A DNA stretch of 64,000 nt from JAICMB01 sp963838885 (GCA_963838885.1 CAWITB010000039.1:242377-306376); one strand, 5' to 3'; shown: positions 54,074 through 64,000, counted from the first letter of the stretch. A program made the numbers and translations. Notes: generated by a model from the sequence alone, not told the origin.

Positions 54074-55015
54074 ATGGCATTTTCACGAAGAGAATTTCTG
54101 AAACAAGCCGGCGCAGTCACGCTGACGACGAGGTCTCTGCGCGCCGCCACGGGTGAGCGCTACCGCCTCGGATGTCAGACGCTGCCGTACCAGTTTCTCC
54201 CCTTTGCGAGAGCGCTTGAAGGGATCGCCAACGCCGGGTACCGCTATGTAATGTTGGGATCGAACCATATGAAGAAGCCGGTGTTTACTCCGGCTTTATC
54301 GGCCGGGGAACGCGCCCAAATGCGTACGCAATTGCGCGATGCGAACCTCAATCCGTTTATGAGTTTTCTGGGTCTCACTGCGGATGTACGCACGCCGCAA
54401 GGGATCAGGGAGTGGATCGACGAACTGGATCTCTGTGCGGAATTCGGCATCCATACCACGGTGGCGATGGGCCCGAGGTATTACGTCCATTTCCCCGCTC
54501 AACCAAAGCGCGCGGCCGATTGGCGCAAGGACGTGGATCAATACTACGCCGCTATCGCTCCCGCCGTGCGTCACGCCGAATCCATCGGCGTCACGATCAC
54601 GGTCAAGCCCCACGCCGGCATTGTCGCCACGGCAAAAGCTGGACTGGAGGCAATGAATCGCATGGTATCCGATCGCTTCAAGATCTGTTGGGATGCGGGC
54701 AACGTCGCTTATTATGAAGGCATTTATCCCGATCCCGACCTCCCGGATCTCGCTCCTGATGTAAAAGCGGTTTGCATCAAAGATCATCTGGGGCTGCGCG
54801 GGCAGGACAATTTCCCGGTCCCCGGAAGCGGCCAAATCAATCACGAACAGATGTTCCGCATTCTGTTCGGCGCAGGATTCAACGGCCCCATGGCCGTGGA
54901 GCGCATCGACGGAACGGACCACATGGCGGATATGCCGGCCGAACTCATCGACCAGCGCATCGCCGCCGCGCGCGCCTACTTGGCGCCATTACTGGATAAA
55001 ATTACGCAAGGCTGA
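54074..55015 (+). CDS. Tat-exported sugar phosphate isomerase/epimerase-like TIM barrel
   Basis: A 313-residue xylose isomerase-like TIM barrel. The N terminus MAFSRREFLKQAGAVTLTTR is a twin-arginine signal, so the enzyme folds in the cytoplasm and is exported. Barrel strands include YVMLGSNHM, ITVKPHAG (metal ligand region), KICWDAGNVAYYEG and VKAVCIKDHLG. Such proteins act on sugars or cyclitols. ATG 54074 is chosen for the Tat motif; the receptor stop lies seven bases before it. The next gene follows after 2 bp, so the two form an operon. Confidence 0.88.
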   Translation: MAFSRREFLKQAGAVTLTTRSLRAATGERYRLGCQTLPYQFLPFARALEGIANAGYRYVMLGSNHMKKPVFTPALSAGERAQMRTQLRDANLNPFMSFLGLTADVRTPQGIREWIDELDLCAEFGIHTTVAMGPRYYVHFPAQPKRAADWRKDVDQYYAAIAPAVRHAESIGVTITVKPHAGIVATAKAGLEAMNRMVSDRFKICWDAGNVAYYEGIYPDPDLPDLAPDVKAVCIKDHLGLRGQDNFPVPGSGQINHEQMFRILFGAGFNGPMAVERIDGTDHMADMPAELIDQRIAAARAYLAPLLDKITQG

Positions 55016-55017
55016 CA

Positions 55018-56232
55018 ATGAGCAATTTGAACCGAAGGCATTTCGTGATGGGCGCCGCCATGACCGCGGCGCAAGCGGCGCGCGTAAAAGGCGCGAACGA
55101 TCGCATCCGGGTGGCGGTCATTGGCTGCGGCAATCGCGGTCTATTGAACGAGGTTTTGCAATTCGCCGCGGACAGCAACGTTGAGGTTGCCGCGATCTGC
55201 GATACCTGGCGGCAGCAGCGGGAAGCGGGCGCCGCGAAAGTAGTAAAGGCCGGCGGAGTCGCGCCGAAGCTCGTCGTGCATTATGCGGATGTGCTGGCGT
55301 CTCCCGATGTGGACGCGGTGCTGATCTCGACTCCCGATCACCAGCACTGTACGATCCTATCCGCCGCTATGCGCGCGCGCAAAGACGCGTACGTCGAAAA
55401 GCCGCTTGCCATGAACATGAAGGAACTGCTGGCGGCGGTGGATGCGGTAAAGAAGAGCGATCGCATCGTGCAGTGCGGAACGCAGGTGCGAAGTTGGCCG
55501 CCCTCGGGCGCGGGCAAGGCATTCGTAGCGTCCGGTGGACTCGGGAAGATTTTCAAGATCGAACAATCGCGCAACAGCTACAAGCCTTATTGGCAAGGCG
55601 AATCCGAGCGGCCCGTCGAGGAATCGGACGTCGACTGGAAGGCGTTCCTGATGCAGCGCAAGTACCGTCCCTGGGATGCCGATCAATACGCCGGGTGGAT
55701 GGGATATCGCGAGTTTTCACGCGGGCCGCACACGCAATTCATGGCTCACTTTGTCGACCTTGTTCATTACGTAACTGGCGCCAGTTACCCGCATCGCGCG
55801 ATCGCGATGGGCGGTACCTATCGCTGGAAGGACCGGCGCACCGCGCCCGATTCGATTGAGGTGGTCCTGGAATATAAAGAGGGCTTTCTGGTTCGCTACA
55901 ACTCATCGTTCGGAACAAATGCGAACAGCTTCATGAAATTCATTGGAACGCGCGGAATCATGGACGCGACAAAATGGAACCGGCCTTGGATCGTGAGCGG
56001 GGAAGGTTCCGGAGAGGCGGATAAAATCGCGCCGGACACGAAAATGCCGGAGGTTGCGAGCACGCCGCACATGAAGAATTGGTTCGACTGCATGCGCTCG
56101 CGGCAGCAGCCCGCCGCTCCGATCGACGCGGGCTACGGACATGCCGTCGCTTGCATCATGGCCGATGAAGCTTACATACACGGCCGACGAATGGTCCACG
56201 ATCCTGAAAAGCGCGCCATCCACGAGGGCTGA
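55018..56232 (+). CDS. Tat-exported Gfo/Idh/MocA oxidoreductase
   Basis: A 404-residue NAD(P)-linked sugar or cyclitol oxidoreductase. MSNLNRRHFVMGAAMTAAQA is a twin-arginine signal; then VAVIGCGNRG (Rossmann), YVEKPLAMN (the conserved EKP) and the C-terminal substrate domain with GPHTQFMAHFVDLVHYVTGA (catalytic His/Asp region). Exported Gfo/Idh/MocA enzymes often carry their NADP tightly bound, as in glucose-fructose oxidoreductase. Together with the isomerase-like protein and the TonB receptor it suggests a periplasmic pathway for one carbohydrate. Confidence 0.9.
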   Translation: MSNLNRRHFVMGAAMTAAQAARVKGANDRIRVAVIGCGNRGLLNEVLQFAADSNVEVAAICDTWRQQREAGAAKVVKAGGVAPKLVVHYADVLASPDVDAVLISTPDHQHCTILSAAMRARKDAYVEKPLAMNMKELLAAVDAVKKSDRIVQCGTQVRSWPPSGAGKAFVASGGLGKIFKIEQSRNSYKPYWQGESERPVEESDVDWKAFLMQRKYRPWDADQYAGWMGYREFSRGPHTQFMAHFVDLVHYVTGASYPHRAIAMGGTYRWKDRRTAPDSIEVVLEYKEGFLVRYNSSFGTNANSFMKFIGTRGIMDATKWNRPWIVSGEGSGEADKIAPDTKMPEVASTPHMKNWFDCMRSRQQPAAPIDAGYGHAVACIMADEAYIHGRRMVHDPEKRAIHEG

Positions 56233-56351
56233 AGGGTTCGCGTCGCGCCTACTGAAGAACCCCACCCCGCCCCGCCCATTAAGGCGCCCCCGAATCGCTG
56301 CTACATTGTAAGAGTCCCCGCGTTCCACAACCCCGCATTGAGGTGCTCTGA

Positions 56352-59300
56352 GTGCATTCCCCTCGCATTCTTATTTCTATATTCCTGTGCGCTCTCGCCG
56401 CGTTTGCGCCTGCCGCCGCCGCGCAACCGGGTCCGCCCGCGCGCATCGTCATGGTCGCCGGCAACGGCCAGGTCGTCCAGGAAGAATTTCAAACGACTTC
56501 GCTACTCACCATCCGCATCACGGACGCGTCCGGCGTTCCCGTTGCCGGCGTGCCCGTGGCCTGGTCCATAAAGCAGGGAACGCAACTCGGAACACTCAAC
56601 TCCATCACAAATCAGACAGACTCCAACGGCCAATCCACCGCCGGCTTCTTCGGCAGTCGCATTCAGCCCGGCATGTCCTACGCCTCCGCTACTATTGCGG
56701 CCTCCACGGCGGTGGGCAGCATTAACTTTGCCGTGACCGTCGTACCCACCCCGCCGCCCGCCGTCACGCTCGTCAAGCCAACTCCCGACAATCTGAATAT
56801 CTCCGGACCGGCGGGCGCGACGTTACCCGGCGCCGTAGTTGTTGCGGTCACCGCGCAAAACGGCGTGAATCAGGGCCAGGGAATTCCCAGCGTCGGCGTT
56901 CAGATCGTAAGCGCGCCCGGCGATTCCGGCGCCCCGATTCCCCCCGCGCCCGCGTTCTGTAATGCGCCCGCGGCCATCGTTCTTACAGATGCAAGCGGAC
57001 TCGCCACTTGCGATCTGGTGCTCGGCAATACGCCCGGCACTTATACCGTCACCGCTCTCGGCGGCGGATCTCAAAACACCCGAATCTTCACGATCACGAT
57101 TACGGGAGCCCAAATTTGCGCTTTCACACTTTCGCCCGCCTCTCAATCTTTCGGCGCCAACGGCGGCAACGGCGCTGTAAACGTACTCGGCGGGGCGGGC
57201 TGCTCCTGGACCGCGATTTCAAACGCCGGCTTCATCACCGTGTCCTCCGGCGCCTCCGGCAGCGGCAACGGTGCGGTCGCATTCTCAGTCGCCGCAAATA
57301 ACGGCGCCGCGCGATCCGGCACAGTCTCCATTGCCGGCCAGACCTTCATCGTCAACCAGAGCGGCGCCTCTTCTTCCGGTAGCCCTCTCACCATCACGAC
57401 TCCATCCACTTTGCCCGGCGGCATCGTTAATTCCGTATACTCGACCACGCTCGCCGCAACCGGCGGACAACCGCCCTATTCCTGGAAACTGAACTCGGGA
57501 TCCTTGCCGCCCGGTCTCGCTCTCAATCCTTCCATTGGGACGATTTCCGGCGCGCCCACCACGGCCGGATCGTTCCCCTTCACCATTGGCCTATTGGACA
57601 GCGCCGGCGCCACTCAATCGCAAATGTTCAGCATCGCCGTCGCGGCGACGGGTACGGGCGGCATCACGATTACCAACACTGCATTCCCGAACGGATCGGT
57701 GGGCTCGGCGTACAGTCAGGCGCTCACGTACTCCTCGGGCCAGTGCGGCAGTCCGTTCTCGCCAGGGCCCGTGTTTTCGCTTGCCGCCGGCACTCTTCCC
57801 CCCGGACTTAGCGTGCAGTCGAACGGCTCCGGCTACAGCATCCAGGGAACACCAAGCTCGCCCGGCATCTACAGTTTCGTACTCCAGGTATCGAACTCTT
57901 GCAATCAAAGCGCGACCGCATCGTTCTCGATCGCGATCGGCGGCGCGGGCGCGACCACGACATTGAGCGCGAATCTTCAAAGCGTCGCTTTTACCGCTTC
58001 GCAGGGAGGAACTACTCCACAGAAGCAGTCCGTTGCCATCACTTCCACGGGCTCCGCTGTCGCGTTCACCATTACCAGCGCGGGCGCAGTTGGCAATTGG
58101 CTGTCCACGAGCGTGGCTTCGGCAACCACGCCCAGCACCTTCACTGTTATCGCCGCAAATTACCAATCTCTCGCGCCAGGCCCTTACCAGGGTTCGATCA
58201 CAATCACCGCCGCCGGCGCCAACCCTCTAACCATTCCCGTAACGCTGACCATCACGGCCGCAAGCGCGCTCTCTTTGACGCCCGCGACCCTCACCTTCAA
58301 TGTGCCGCAATATTCCACCTCGCAGCAGCCGCTCACCGTCGCGAACGGCGCGACCAGTATGTCCTTCACCGCCTCCCCGCAGACGGCAATTGGAACGGAT
58401 TGGCTGGCACTTCAGCCGCTCGCAGGCATAACACCGAGCACGCTTATGGTCAGCGTTAACACGGCGACCCTGATCCCTGGAACGTACAGCGGAATCGTGC
58501 TCGTCACGCCACAACTCGGCGTGGCGCAATCCGTCCCCGTGACCCTGAATGTTTCACCGCTCACCCTGACCGTGGATACGCCTTCTCTCGCGTTCAGCGC
58601 TCCGGCCGGCGCCTCCACTCCCGCTTCGCAGACCGTTAATCTGATCACCAACAGCGGCTCCATTCCCGTCACAATTTCCGAAACCGCGGCGGGCGGGAAC
58701 TGGCTTATAGCGACGCCTTCAGCCGGCGCAGTAGTTACCGCCGTAACGGTCTCCGTCAAACCGGCGGGACTGGCCGCTGGAACATACTCCGGGACTATCG
58801 TCATTACGCCGCAGGATACCGCCGTACCCGCCATCAAGGTCCCCGTGACGCTCACAATCACCCCGGGGCCCGCTCCCGTAATTTATGGAATTACCAACGC
58901 GGCCAGCGCCGTAGCCGGTCAAGTTTCGCCCGGCGAAATCGTCACGATCTACGGAGCTGCGATGGCGGCGGCTCCTCCGCAAGGGCTTCAGTTAACACCC
59001 TCGAACATGGTGGCCAACTCTCTCGGGGGCACGCAGGTACTGTTCGACGGCTTCCCTGCCCCGCTCACCTACGTCTCCGCCACGCAGATCAACGTCGTCG
59101 CGCCGTACGAAATCTACGGACGCGCCAATACGCAGATACAGGTCTCCTACAATGGCCTTCTTTCTCCATCCATGAGCACGGCCGTCGCCGCGGCGGTTCC
59201 GGGAATCTTCATGTCCTCACCGGGGAATCAGGCCGCCGCGCTGAATCAGGACGCCTCCAGCAACTCCTCGTCGAACCCCGCTGCCGGCGGATCCGTCGTC

Positions 59301-59579
59301 GTGCTGTATGTCACCGGCGCGGGCCAGATGAGCCCGCCGGCCGCGACCGGCTCTCTTTCCGCGAATCCTCTGCCACAGCCGCTTCTTCCCGTGACGGTCC
59401 AGATCGGCGGCGTGGACGCGGAGGTAACCTTCGCCGGCGCCGCGCCGGGCTACGTCTCCGGGCTATTGCAGGTGAATGCGCGCGTTCCCGCGGGCGTAAC
59501 GCCCGGCGATTCCGTTCCCGTGACCGTCGCCGTCGGCGGTATTGCGAGCAACACCGCTTCCATTGCCGTCGCTCCGTAG
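56352..59579 (+). CDS. secreted multi-Ig protein with BACON, putative-Ig and Solibacter-type C-terminal domain
   Basis: A 1075-residue exported protein. Signal peptide (ISIFLCALAAFAPAAAAQ); a big-1-like domain (TSLLTIRITDASGVPVAGVP) at 45-125; a BACON-like domain (CSWTAISNAGFITVSSGASG) near 270-335; two putative-Ig repeats (PPYSWKLNSGSLPPGLALN; GTLPPGLSVQSNGSGYSIQG); three similar beta repeats each with NWLxxxPxxGxxPxxxxVxV; and from about 835 the TIGR03437-like terminal domain (ITNAASAVAGQVSPGEIVTI). Probably a surface or outer-membrane-associated adhesin or structural protein. GTG 56352 has a GAGG ribosome site eight bases before. Confidence 0.88.
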   Translation: MHSPRILISIFLCALAAFAPAAAAQPGPPARIVMVAGNGQVVQEEFQTTSLLTIRITDASGVPVAGVPVAWSIKQGTQLGTLNSITNQTDSNGQSTAGFFGSRIQPGMSYASATIAASTAVGSINFAVTVVPTPPPAVTLVKPTPDNLNISGPAGATLPGAVVVAVTAQNGVNQGQGIPSVGVQIVSAPGDSGAPIPPAPAFCNAPAAIVLTDASGLATCDLVLGNTPGTYTVTALGGGSQNTRIFTITITGAQICAFTLSPASQSFGANGGNGAVNVLGGAGCSWTAISNAGFITVSSGASGSGNGAVAFSVAANNGAARSGTVSIAGQTFIVNQSGASSSGSPLTITTPSTLPGGIVNSVYSTTLAATGGQPPYSWKLNSGSLPPGLALNPSIGTISGAPTTAGSFPFTIGLLDSAGATQSQMFSIAVAATGTGGITITNTAFPNGSVGSAYSQALTYSSGQCGSPFSPGPVFSLAAGTLPPGLSVQSNGSGYSIQGTPSSPGIYSFVLQVSNSCNQSATASFSIAIGGAGATTTLSANLQSVAFTASQGGTTPQKQSVAITSTGSAVAFTITSAGAVGNWLSTSVASATTPSTFTVIAANYQSLAPGPYQGSITITAAGANPLTIPVTLTITAASALSLTPATLTFNVPQYSTSQQPLTVANGATSMSFTASPQTAIGTDWLALQPLAGITPSTLMVSVNTATLIPGTYSGIVLVTPQLGVAQSVPVTLNVSPLTLTVDTPSLAFSAPAGASTPASQTVNLITNSGSIPVTISETAAGGNWLIATPSAGAVVTAVTVSVKPAGLAAGTYSGTIVITPQDTAVPAIKVPVTLTITPGPAPVIYGITNAASAVAGQVSPGEIVTIYGAAMAAAPPQGLQLTPSNMVANSLGGTQVLFDGFPAPLTYVSATQINVVAPYEIYGRANTQIQVSYNGLLSPSMSTAVAAAVPGIFMSSPGNQAAALNQDASSNSSSNPAAGGSVVVLYVTGAGQMSPPAATGSLSANPLPQPLLPVTVQIGGVDAEVTFAGAAPGYVSGLLQVNARVPAGVTPGDSVPVTVAVGGIASNTASIAVAP

Positions 59580-59643
59580 ATCCTCCGAACTCGCCGGGAA
59601 TCGGGCTTGGGAACATAATCGCGTTTCCGCCGTCTAGTTCGGT

Positions 59644-62074
59644 ATGCTCTGGATGCGGCAGGACCTCGCATATGGACTGCGCACCCTGCGCAAACAGCCG
59701 TCTTTCGCGAGTATCGCGGTTCTGACTCTGGCGCTCGGCATCGGCGCGGCGACCACGATCTTCAGCGCCATCAAGAATATTTTGTTGGACCCGTTTCCCT
59801 ACACGGATGCCCAGCGCGTGGTCGCGGTCCAAATTCACGACACGATCAACAGCCGTCCCGGTGGCCGGACGTATTTTCAAGCTGCGGAATTCCTCGATTA
59901 CCAGCAACAGAACCATGTCTTTGAAGAAGTCATCGGCGGAACCGGGGACGATGTTTTGTATGACAACGGAGGCGGCATGGAGCAGTTCATGGGCGGCTAC
60001 GTCACGCCGAACACGTTCCGTTTCCTGGGCGTGCCCGCACTGCTCGGCCGTGGTCTGACGCCGGACGATGCCAAGCCGGGCGCACCGCCCGTTTTCGTCA
60101 TGGCATATAAATTATGGGTCAAGCGCTTCAACCAGGACCCATCCATTCTTGGCAAGACCTTCGTGCTGAATGGGATGCCGGCAACTTTGGCCGGAATCAT
60201 GCCGGAGCGTTTCACAAAGCTCGGCGCGGATGTATGGATGTCCAGGGCCATAGAGCGCAGCGATCCCCAAGGGCGCAACGATTATTGGAATTTTCAGGCG
60301 AAACTGAAGCCCGGCGTCACCATTCAACAAGCGCAGGCCGACATTGAGGTGATCGCCCGCCGCCTCGCCCGGATCTATCCCAAGAACTATCCCAAAAACT
60401 TCACAGTGCAGATCATTAGCTGGCTGGACAGCATCGTCGGGCAGTTTCGCAAAACCCTATACACGATCGCGGCTGCCGTGGCGCTCTTGCTGTTAATTGC
60501 CTGCAGCAATGTCGCGAATATGTTGCTGGCCCGCGCCACTGCGCGCGAAAAAGAAATGGCAATTCGCTCTTCGCTCGGAGCGGCCCGCATCCGGCTGATC
60601 CGTCAGTTGCTCGTCGAAAGTCTGCTTCTCGCGTTAGCGGGCGCGCTGGTGGGCGCACTATTTTCATACGCCGGAATAAAAGGGCTCGTGGCGCTGCTTC
60701 CGGAGGGCCTCATACCGCGGGAAGCGCAGATTCGCCTCAATACGCCGGTTCTGCTGTTCAGTTTGGGAGCGGCGATCTGTACGGCGGTGCTCTTCGGGCT
60801 GGCGCCCGCGCTGCAGACCGCCCGAAAAGATCTCATCGAGCCGCTCAAGCATGCCGGCCGGGGAGTCGGAAGCGGATTTCGGCAAGGGCCGCTGCGCAAG
60901 GCGCTGGTGGTCTTCGAGATCGCCATGTCTCTGGTGTTATTGTCGGGGGCAGGCCTGCTGATGCGCAGCTTCATTCGCTTGCAGCAGGCAGACTTGGGTT
61001 TCAATCCGGACAACGTCCTGGTCGCGCGTCTGCCGTTCCCACGCGGGCAATACAAGACGGCCGCCGATAAACAACGGTTCTATCGCCAACTCCTGCAGCG
61101 GCTACTTGCGACGCCGGGCATTGTAGCGGCAAGCGAGACGATCTCGCTGCCGCCTTACGGGGGCATCCGAAGCGATATCGATATCGCAGGCCAACCTCGT
61201 ATGGAAAAAGCGCAGGCGATTTTTCAACTGTGCAGCGAAGGATATTTTCCAACCCTGCAACTGCGGCTTTTGCGCGGCCGCACTCTCTCCGAAGTCGAGG
61301 TGGACGGCGCGCGGAAGGTGGCGGTGGTCAATCAGACGTTTGTCAATAAGTTTTTCGGCCGCGAAGACCCCTTGGGTAAGCTGGCAAAAATCGACATGCT
61401 GGGAACCTTTCCCGAATCTCCCGTTAAGGATCCGCTATTCAAAATCATCGGCGTGCTTGCGGACGCCAGGAATCAGGGTGTCCAGGACCCGCCCATGCCC
61501 GAAATGTTCGTTCCATACACTATCACCGCCGCATTCGACCGCGGAATCCTGGTCAGGACCTCGGTTCCCCCATTAACCATGCTCAACACCCTGCGCCGTG
61601 AAATTTGGGCCGTGGACCGCAATATCGCGCTCACTTTCGCCGGCAGCCTGCACGATTTTATGAAGCAGTTCTCCTACGCCGAGCCGCGCTTCAGCCTCAT
61701 TCTGCTGTGGGTATTTGCGGGCGTTGGATTAGTGCTGGTCGCGCTTGGCGTTTTCAGCGAATTGCTTACACTGTGTCGCGGCAAACGCACGAAATCGGGA
61801 TACGAATGGCTCTCGGCGCGGAGCGCCGTCATGCCTTCTCGATGGTCCTACGCATGGGTTTGAAATTACTAGGCTGGGGCGTAGGCGCTGGGCTCCTCGC
61901 AACTTTCGCCGTAACAAGGGTGATGGCGAACCAGCTTTGGGGCGTCTCGCCGCGAGATCCCTTGACGCTCTGCGCCGTGATAGCCCTCGTCGCGGTGGTA
62001 GGACTTGCGGCCTGTTTTTCCCGGCGCGCCGGGCAACGCGAGTGGACCCCATGATCGCGTTGCGATATGAATGA
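59644..62074 (+). CDS. MacB/ADOP-type ABC transporter permease, frameshifted near its C terminus
   Basis: An inner-membrane FtsX/MacB-like permease of the acidobacterial-duplicated type: MLWMRQDLAYGLRTLRKQPS, a first membrane helix (IAVLTLALGIGAATTIF), a long periplasmic domain, and further helices with ARATAREKEMAIRSSLGAAR. The main frame stops at 61863. Beyond about 61755 the proper sequence continues one frame over (IAYTVSRQTHEIGIRMALGA ... TFAVTRVMANQLWGVSPRDP), and a second shift in a T-run near 62017 restores the expected end ARRATRVDPMIALRYE at 62074. Repaired length is about 809 residues, normal for the family. Confidence 0.82.
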
Positions 62075-62109
62075 CCAGTGTGCAAGTGGCCTGGGTTCGG
62101 AATTCAGGA

Positions 62110-62316
62110 TTAGTGAAGCCGCCGAAACTCCTCCAGGCCGATCCCGAGTTGGTTCAGGATCTTATTAAACAGCGGCGGCCAAATCCCCCGGCCGCCATGG
62201 ATTGGGATTTTTACACGTCCGTCGTGGTGAATCCAGCGCTCGTGGGCTGCCGGTCTGACGTTCCCGCCGGAATCCAAGCCTCATGGCAGCGCGCCGAAAC
62301 CTCCCGCGCTAGGCAT
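62110..62316 (-). pseudogene. HicA-like toxin, two frameshifts
   Basis: Reading the minus strand from ATG 62316: MPSAGGFGALP then TGA; one frame over LGFRRERQTGS; and, after one inserted C near 62244, HERWIHHDGRVKIPIHGGRG and LFNKILNQLGIGLEEFRRLH to the stop at 62110. LGFxxxRQTGSH with the catalytic His and the following IPxHGG are the HicA mRNA-interferase pattern. Repaired length is 68 residues, normal. It overlaps the end of the HicB gene. Confidence 0.7.
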
Positions 62317-62527
62317 GCACGATTTCGGTGTTGTCGCGAGGTAGCAAGAGTCCCCGATCACGGTACTCGCCGGAGATCATGTCGAATACTCGCTCCAGTT
62401 CCATCACTGCTTCCGCTCTCGTCGGCATCAGGGCGTAACAACCTGGAATGGCCGGGATCTCCGCCACCCACCCTTCCGGCTGGTTGCGGTATAGGACCAC
62501 TTTGTAATCGTCAAGCGCCACGTCCAC
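62309..62527 (-). CDS. HicB-like antitoxin
   Basis: A 72-residue protein with the partial RNase H-like HicB fold: YKVVLYRNQPEGWVAEIPAI, PGCYALMPTRAEAVMELERVF. HicB neutralises HicA and often represses its own operon. The gene is intact and precedes the toxin with a short overlap. The start is GTG 62527 with no strong ribosome site. It is the third antitoxin in this window whose toxin partner is broken. Confidence 0.8.
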   Translation of the reverse strand: MDVALDDYKVVLYRNQPEGWVAEIPAIPGCYALMPTRAEAVMELERVFDMISGEYRDRGLLLPRDNTEIVHA

Positions 62528-62575
62528 ACTTTAACAGAGTGTGTCTGGCCGATCCTGCGCGTTATCCTGCTGCTG

Positions 62576-63534
62576 ATGCCCGAATTCGACGTCGTCGGCG
62601 TCGGTCTCAACGCCACCGACACGCTGCTCCTGCTCTCAAAATTTCCGGCCTACGCCGGTAAGGTCGCGTTCAACCGTGAAATCCTCAGCCCCGGCGGCCA
62701 GGTCGCCAGCGCGCTAGTCGCCTGCGCCCGTCTCGGCCTGCGCGTCAAGTACATCGGAACCGTGGGCGATGACGAGCGCGGCCGTATTCAGGTCGAGAGC
62801 CTGCGCTCGACCGGAATCAACCTCGACGACCTGCAGGTCCGCCGCAACTGCCCCAACCAGACCGCCTACATCCTGATCGACGAGTCGACCGGCGAGCGGA
62901 CCGTGCTGTGGCGCCGCGAAGAATGCCTGCGCCTGGAACCCGCGGGCATCACGGAGCGCCAGATCGATTCGCCCGTCTCCTCCACATCGATGGCCACGAC
63001 ACGCCCGCCGTCGCCAAAGCCGCTCGTATCGCGCGATCCCGCGGCATTCCCGTGACGCTCGATGTCGACACCATTTATCACGGCCTCGACGAGGTTCTCC
63101 CCCACGTCGATTACCTGGTCGCCGGCTCCGATTTCCCCGTCCAATGGACCAATGAGCGCGATCCGTTCGCCGCGCTGCAAGCGATTCAGCGCGAATTTCA
63201 CATGCCCGTCGCGGCCATGACATTAGGGGCCCACGGCGCGCTGGCGCTCGCGAATGACGAGTTCATCTACTCTCCCGCTTTCGTCGTCAACTGCGTCGAT
63301 ACCGCCGGAGCGGGCGACGTCTTTCATGGCGCCTTCTGTTATGCTGTCTTGCAGAAGATGCCGATGCGCGACGCGCTCGAGTTCTCTAATGCCCTGGCCG
63401 CTTTGAACTGCACCGCGCTCGGCGCCCGAGGCGGGATTTCCGGCATCGCCGAAGCGCGAGCGCTCATCGCCCGCGCCGAACGCCGCGGACATTCCGATTT
63501 TGAGCGGCGCGCCCAAACGCGCAGCGGCGCATGA
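62576..63534 (+). pseudogene. PfkB family sugar kinase, one frameshift
   Basis: The N-terminal part (FDVVGVGLNATDTLLLLSKF, GGQVASALVACARLGLRVKY) is a ribokinase-type fold ending in the wrong frame at 63055. From about 62965 the proper sequence continues one frame over as ARLLHIDGHDTPAVAKAARI and reaches the anion-hole and base motif DTAGAGDVFHGAF and the stop at 63534. One missing base near 62968 explains the break. Repaired, it is a 319-residue kinase for a sugar or nucleoside. Its stop overlaps the rhomboid start (ATGA). Confidence 0.8.
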
Positions 63535-64000
63535 TCCCTTTACGCTCCTCCGAACGGACCACTTCCCCGGCCGCCGTTACGCTGGGGCTCATCGCCGTCA
63601 ATCTCCTCGTATTTTTTTACGAGATCTCTCTGCCGGAATGGCAGCTCAACCGCCTTATCCGTGTGGATGGAATCGTGCCGGACCGCTTTCATCCCTCCAT
63701 GCTGCTCACGTCCATGTTTGCTCCATGGCGGCTGGCTGCACGTCCTCGGCAATATGTGGTTCCTGTGGATCTTCGGGAAAAGTATCGAAGATCTGCTGGG
63801 TCATTTCCGTTTTCTAATCTTTTATCTGTTGTGCGGACTGGCCGCCGGCGTCGTGCACGTCTATGGAACTGCTCTTCGACGGTGCGACCGTCGGAGCGAG
63901 CGGCGCCATTGCCGGCGTCATGGGCGCCTATTTAATCAAGTTCCCGCATGCGCGCGTCATAACGCTGATCTTGGTTTTCGTTTTCATGACCACGGTCGAC
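63531..64000 (+). pseudogene. rhomboid family intramembrane protease, frameshifted and cut by the window end
   Basis: MIPLRSSERTTSPAAVTLGL starts a protein with a first membrane helix (LGLIAVNLLVFFYEI). After LLTSMF (near 63720) the frame shifts to HGGWLHVLGNMWFLWIFGKS, the conserved rhomboid HxxxN segment, and near 63868 shifts again to VGASGAIAGVMGAYLIKFPH with the catalytic GASG serine. The catalytic His would lie beyond position 64000. Two single-base changes separate the blocks. Confidence 0.75.

Overview
The window comes from an acidobacterium, most likely of the Bryobacterales / Candidatus Solibacter group. The evidence is high GC, an Oar-like TonB-dependent receptor with an N-terminal carboxypeptidase-regulatory-like domain, a secreted Ig/BACON protein ending in the Solibacter-type (TIGR03437-like) C-terminal domain, a MacB/ADOP-type permease, a PEP-CTERM remnant and Tat-exported Gfo/Idh/MocA and xylose-isomerase-like proteins. 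No plasmid or phage backbone is visible; the only complete mobile element is one IS630-family insertion at 49295-50411.

Layout. 1-8 kb: sugar epimerase, NHL protein, exported protein, sugar-binding lipoprotein, a RelBE-like pair, an Flp pilin, serS and citrate synthase. 8-20 kb: a minus-strand run rimP-nusA-infB-DUF503-rbfA-apbE-hemE-hemG behind a consensus -10 and a terminator-like leader hairpin, preceded by a GDPD, an amidase and an unannotated 50-residue gene coupled to the amidase. 20-22 kb: acyl-CoA dehydrogenase and a small P-loop ATPase. 22-34 kb: the most unusual region, with a tandemly duplicated PqqD-like gene ending in a Tat/TM-like segment and a (Thr-Pro)n tail, a HPr-kinase-like/prolyl-hydroxylase-like fusion, GDP-mannose 3,5-epimerase, UDP-sugar dehydrogenase, three fucosyltransferase-like enzymes, a nucleotidyltransferase and a second 2-oxoglutarate oxygenase. 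34-42 kb: polysaccharide export and assembly genes (ABC-2 permease with a sensor-like domain, GT4/methyltransferase fusion, three GT4 enzymes). 42-48 kb: glucose dehydrogenase, cyclase, and a Kgd-type 2-oxoglutarate dehydrogenase behind a strongly folded leader. 48-64 kb: a second toxin-antitoxin pair, IS630, a TonB receptor with two Tat-exported sugar enzymes, the secreted Ig protein, a permease, a third toxin-antitoxin pair, a PfkB kinase and a rhomboid protease cut by the window end.

How the parts may fit. The 22-34 kb genes suggest a peptide or glycoprotein modification system: a PqqD-type recognition domain carries its own Pro/Thr-rich tail, an oxygenase of the prolyl 4-hydroxylase type is fused to a kinase-like domain next door, and GDP-sugar epimerase plus fucosyltransferase-like enzymes could decorate the product. 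That reading is inference. The 34-42 kb genes are a conventional polysaccharide assembly and export set.

Caution on sequence quality. Many genes contain single-base frameshifts (relE, vapC, hicA, the first PqqD copy, hprK fusion, gme, GT11, O-FucT-like, sucA, pfkB, permease, rhomboid). Several fall in homopolymers. Some may be assembly indels, others real decay; they are marked individually. All three toxin-antitoxin pairs have a readable antitoxin and a broken toxin.
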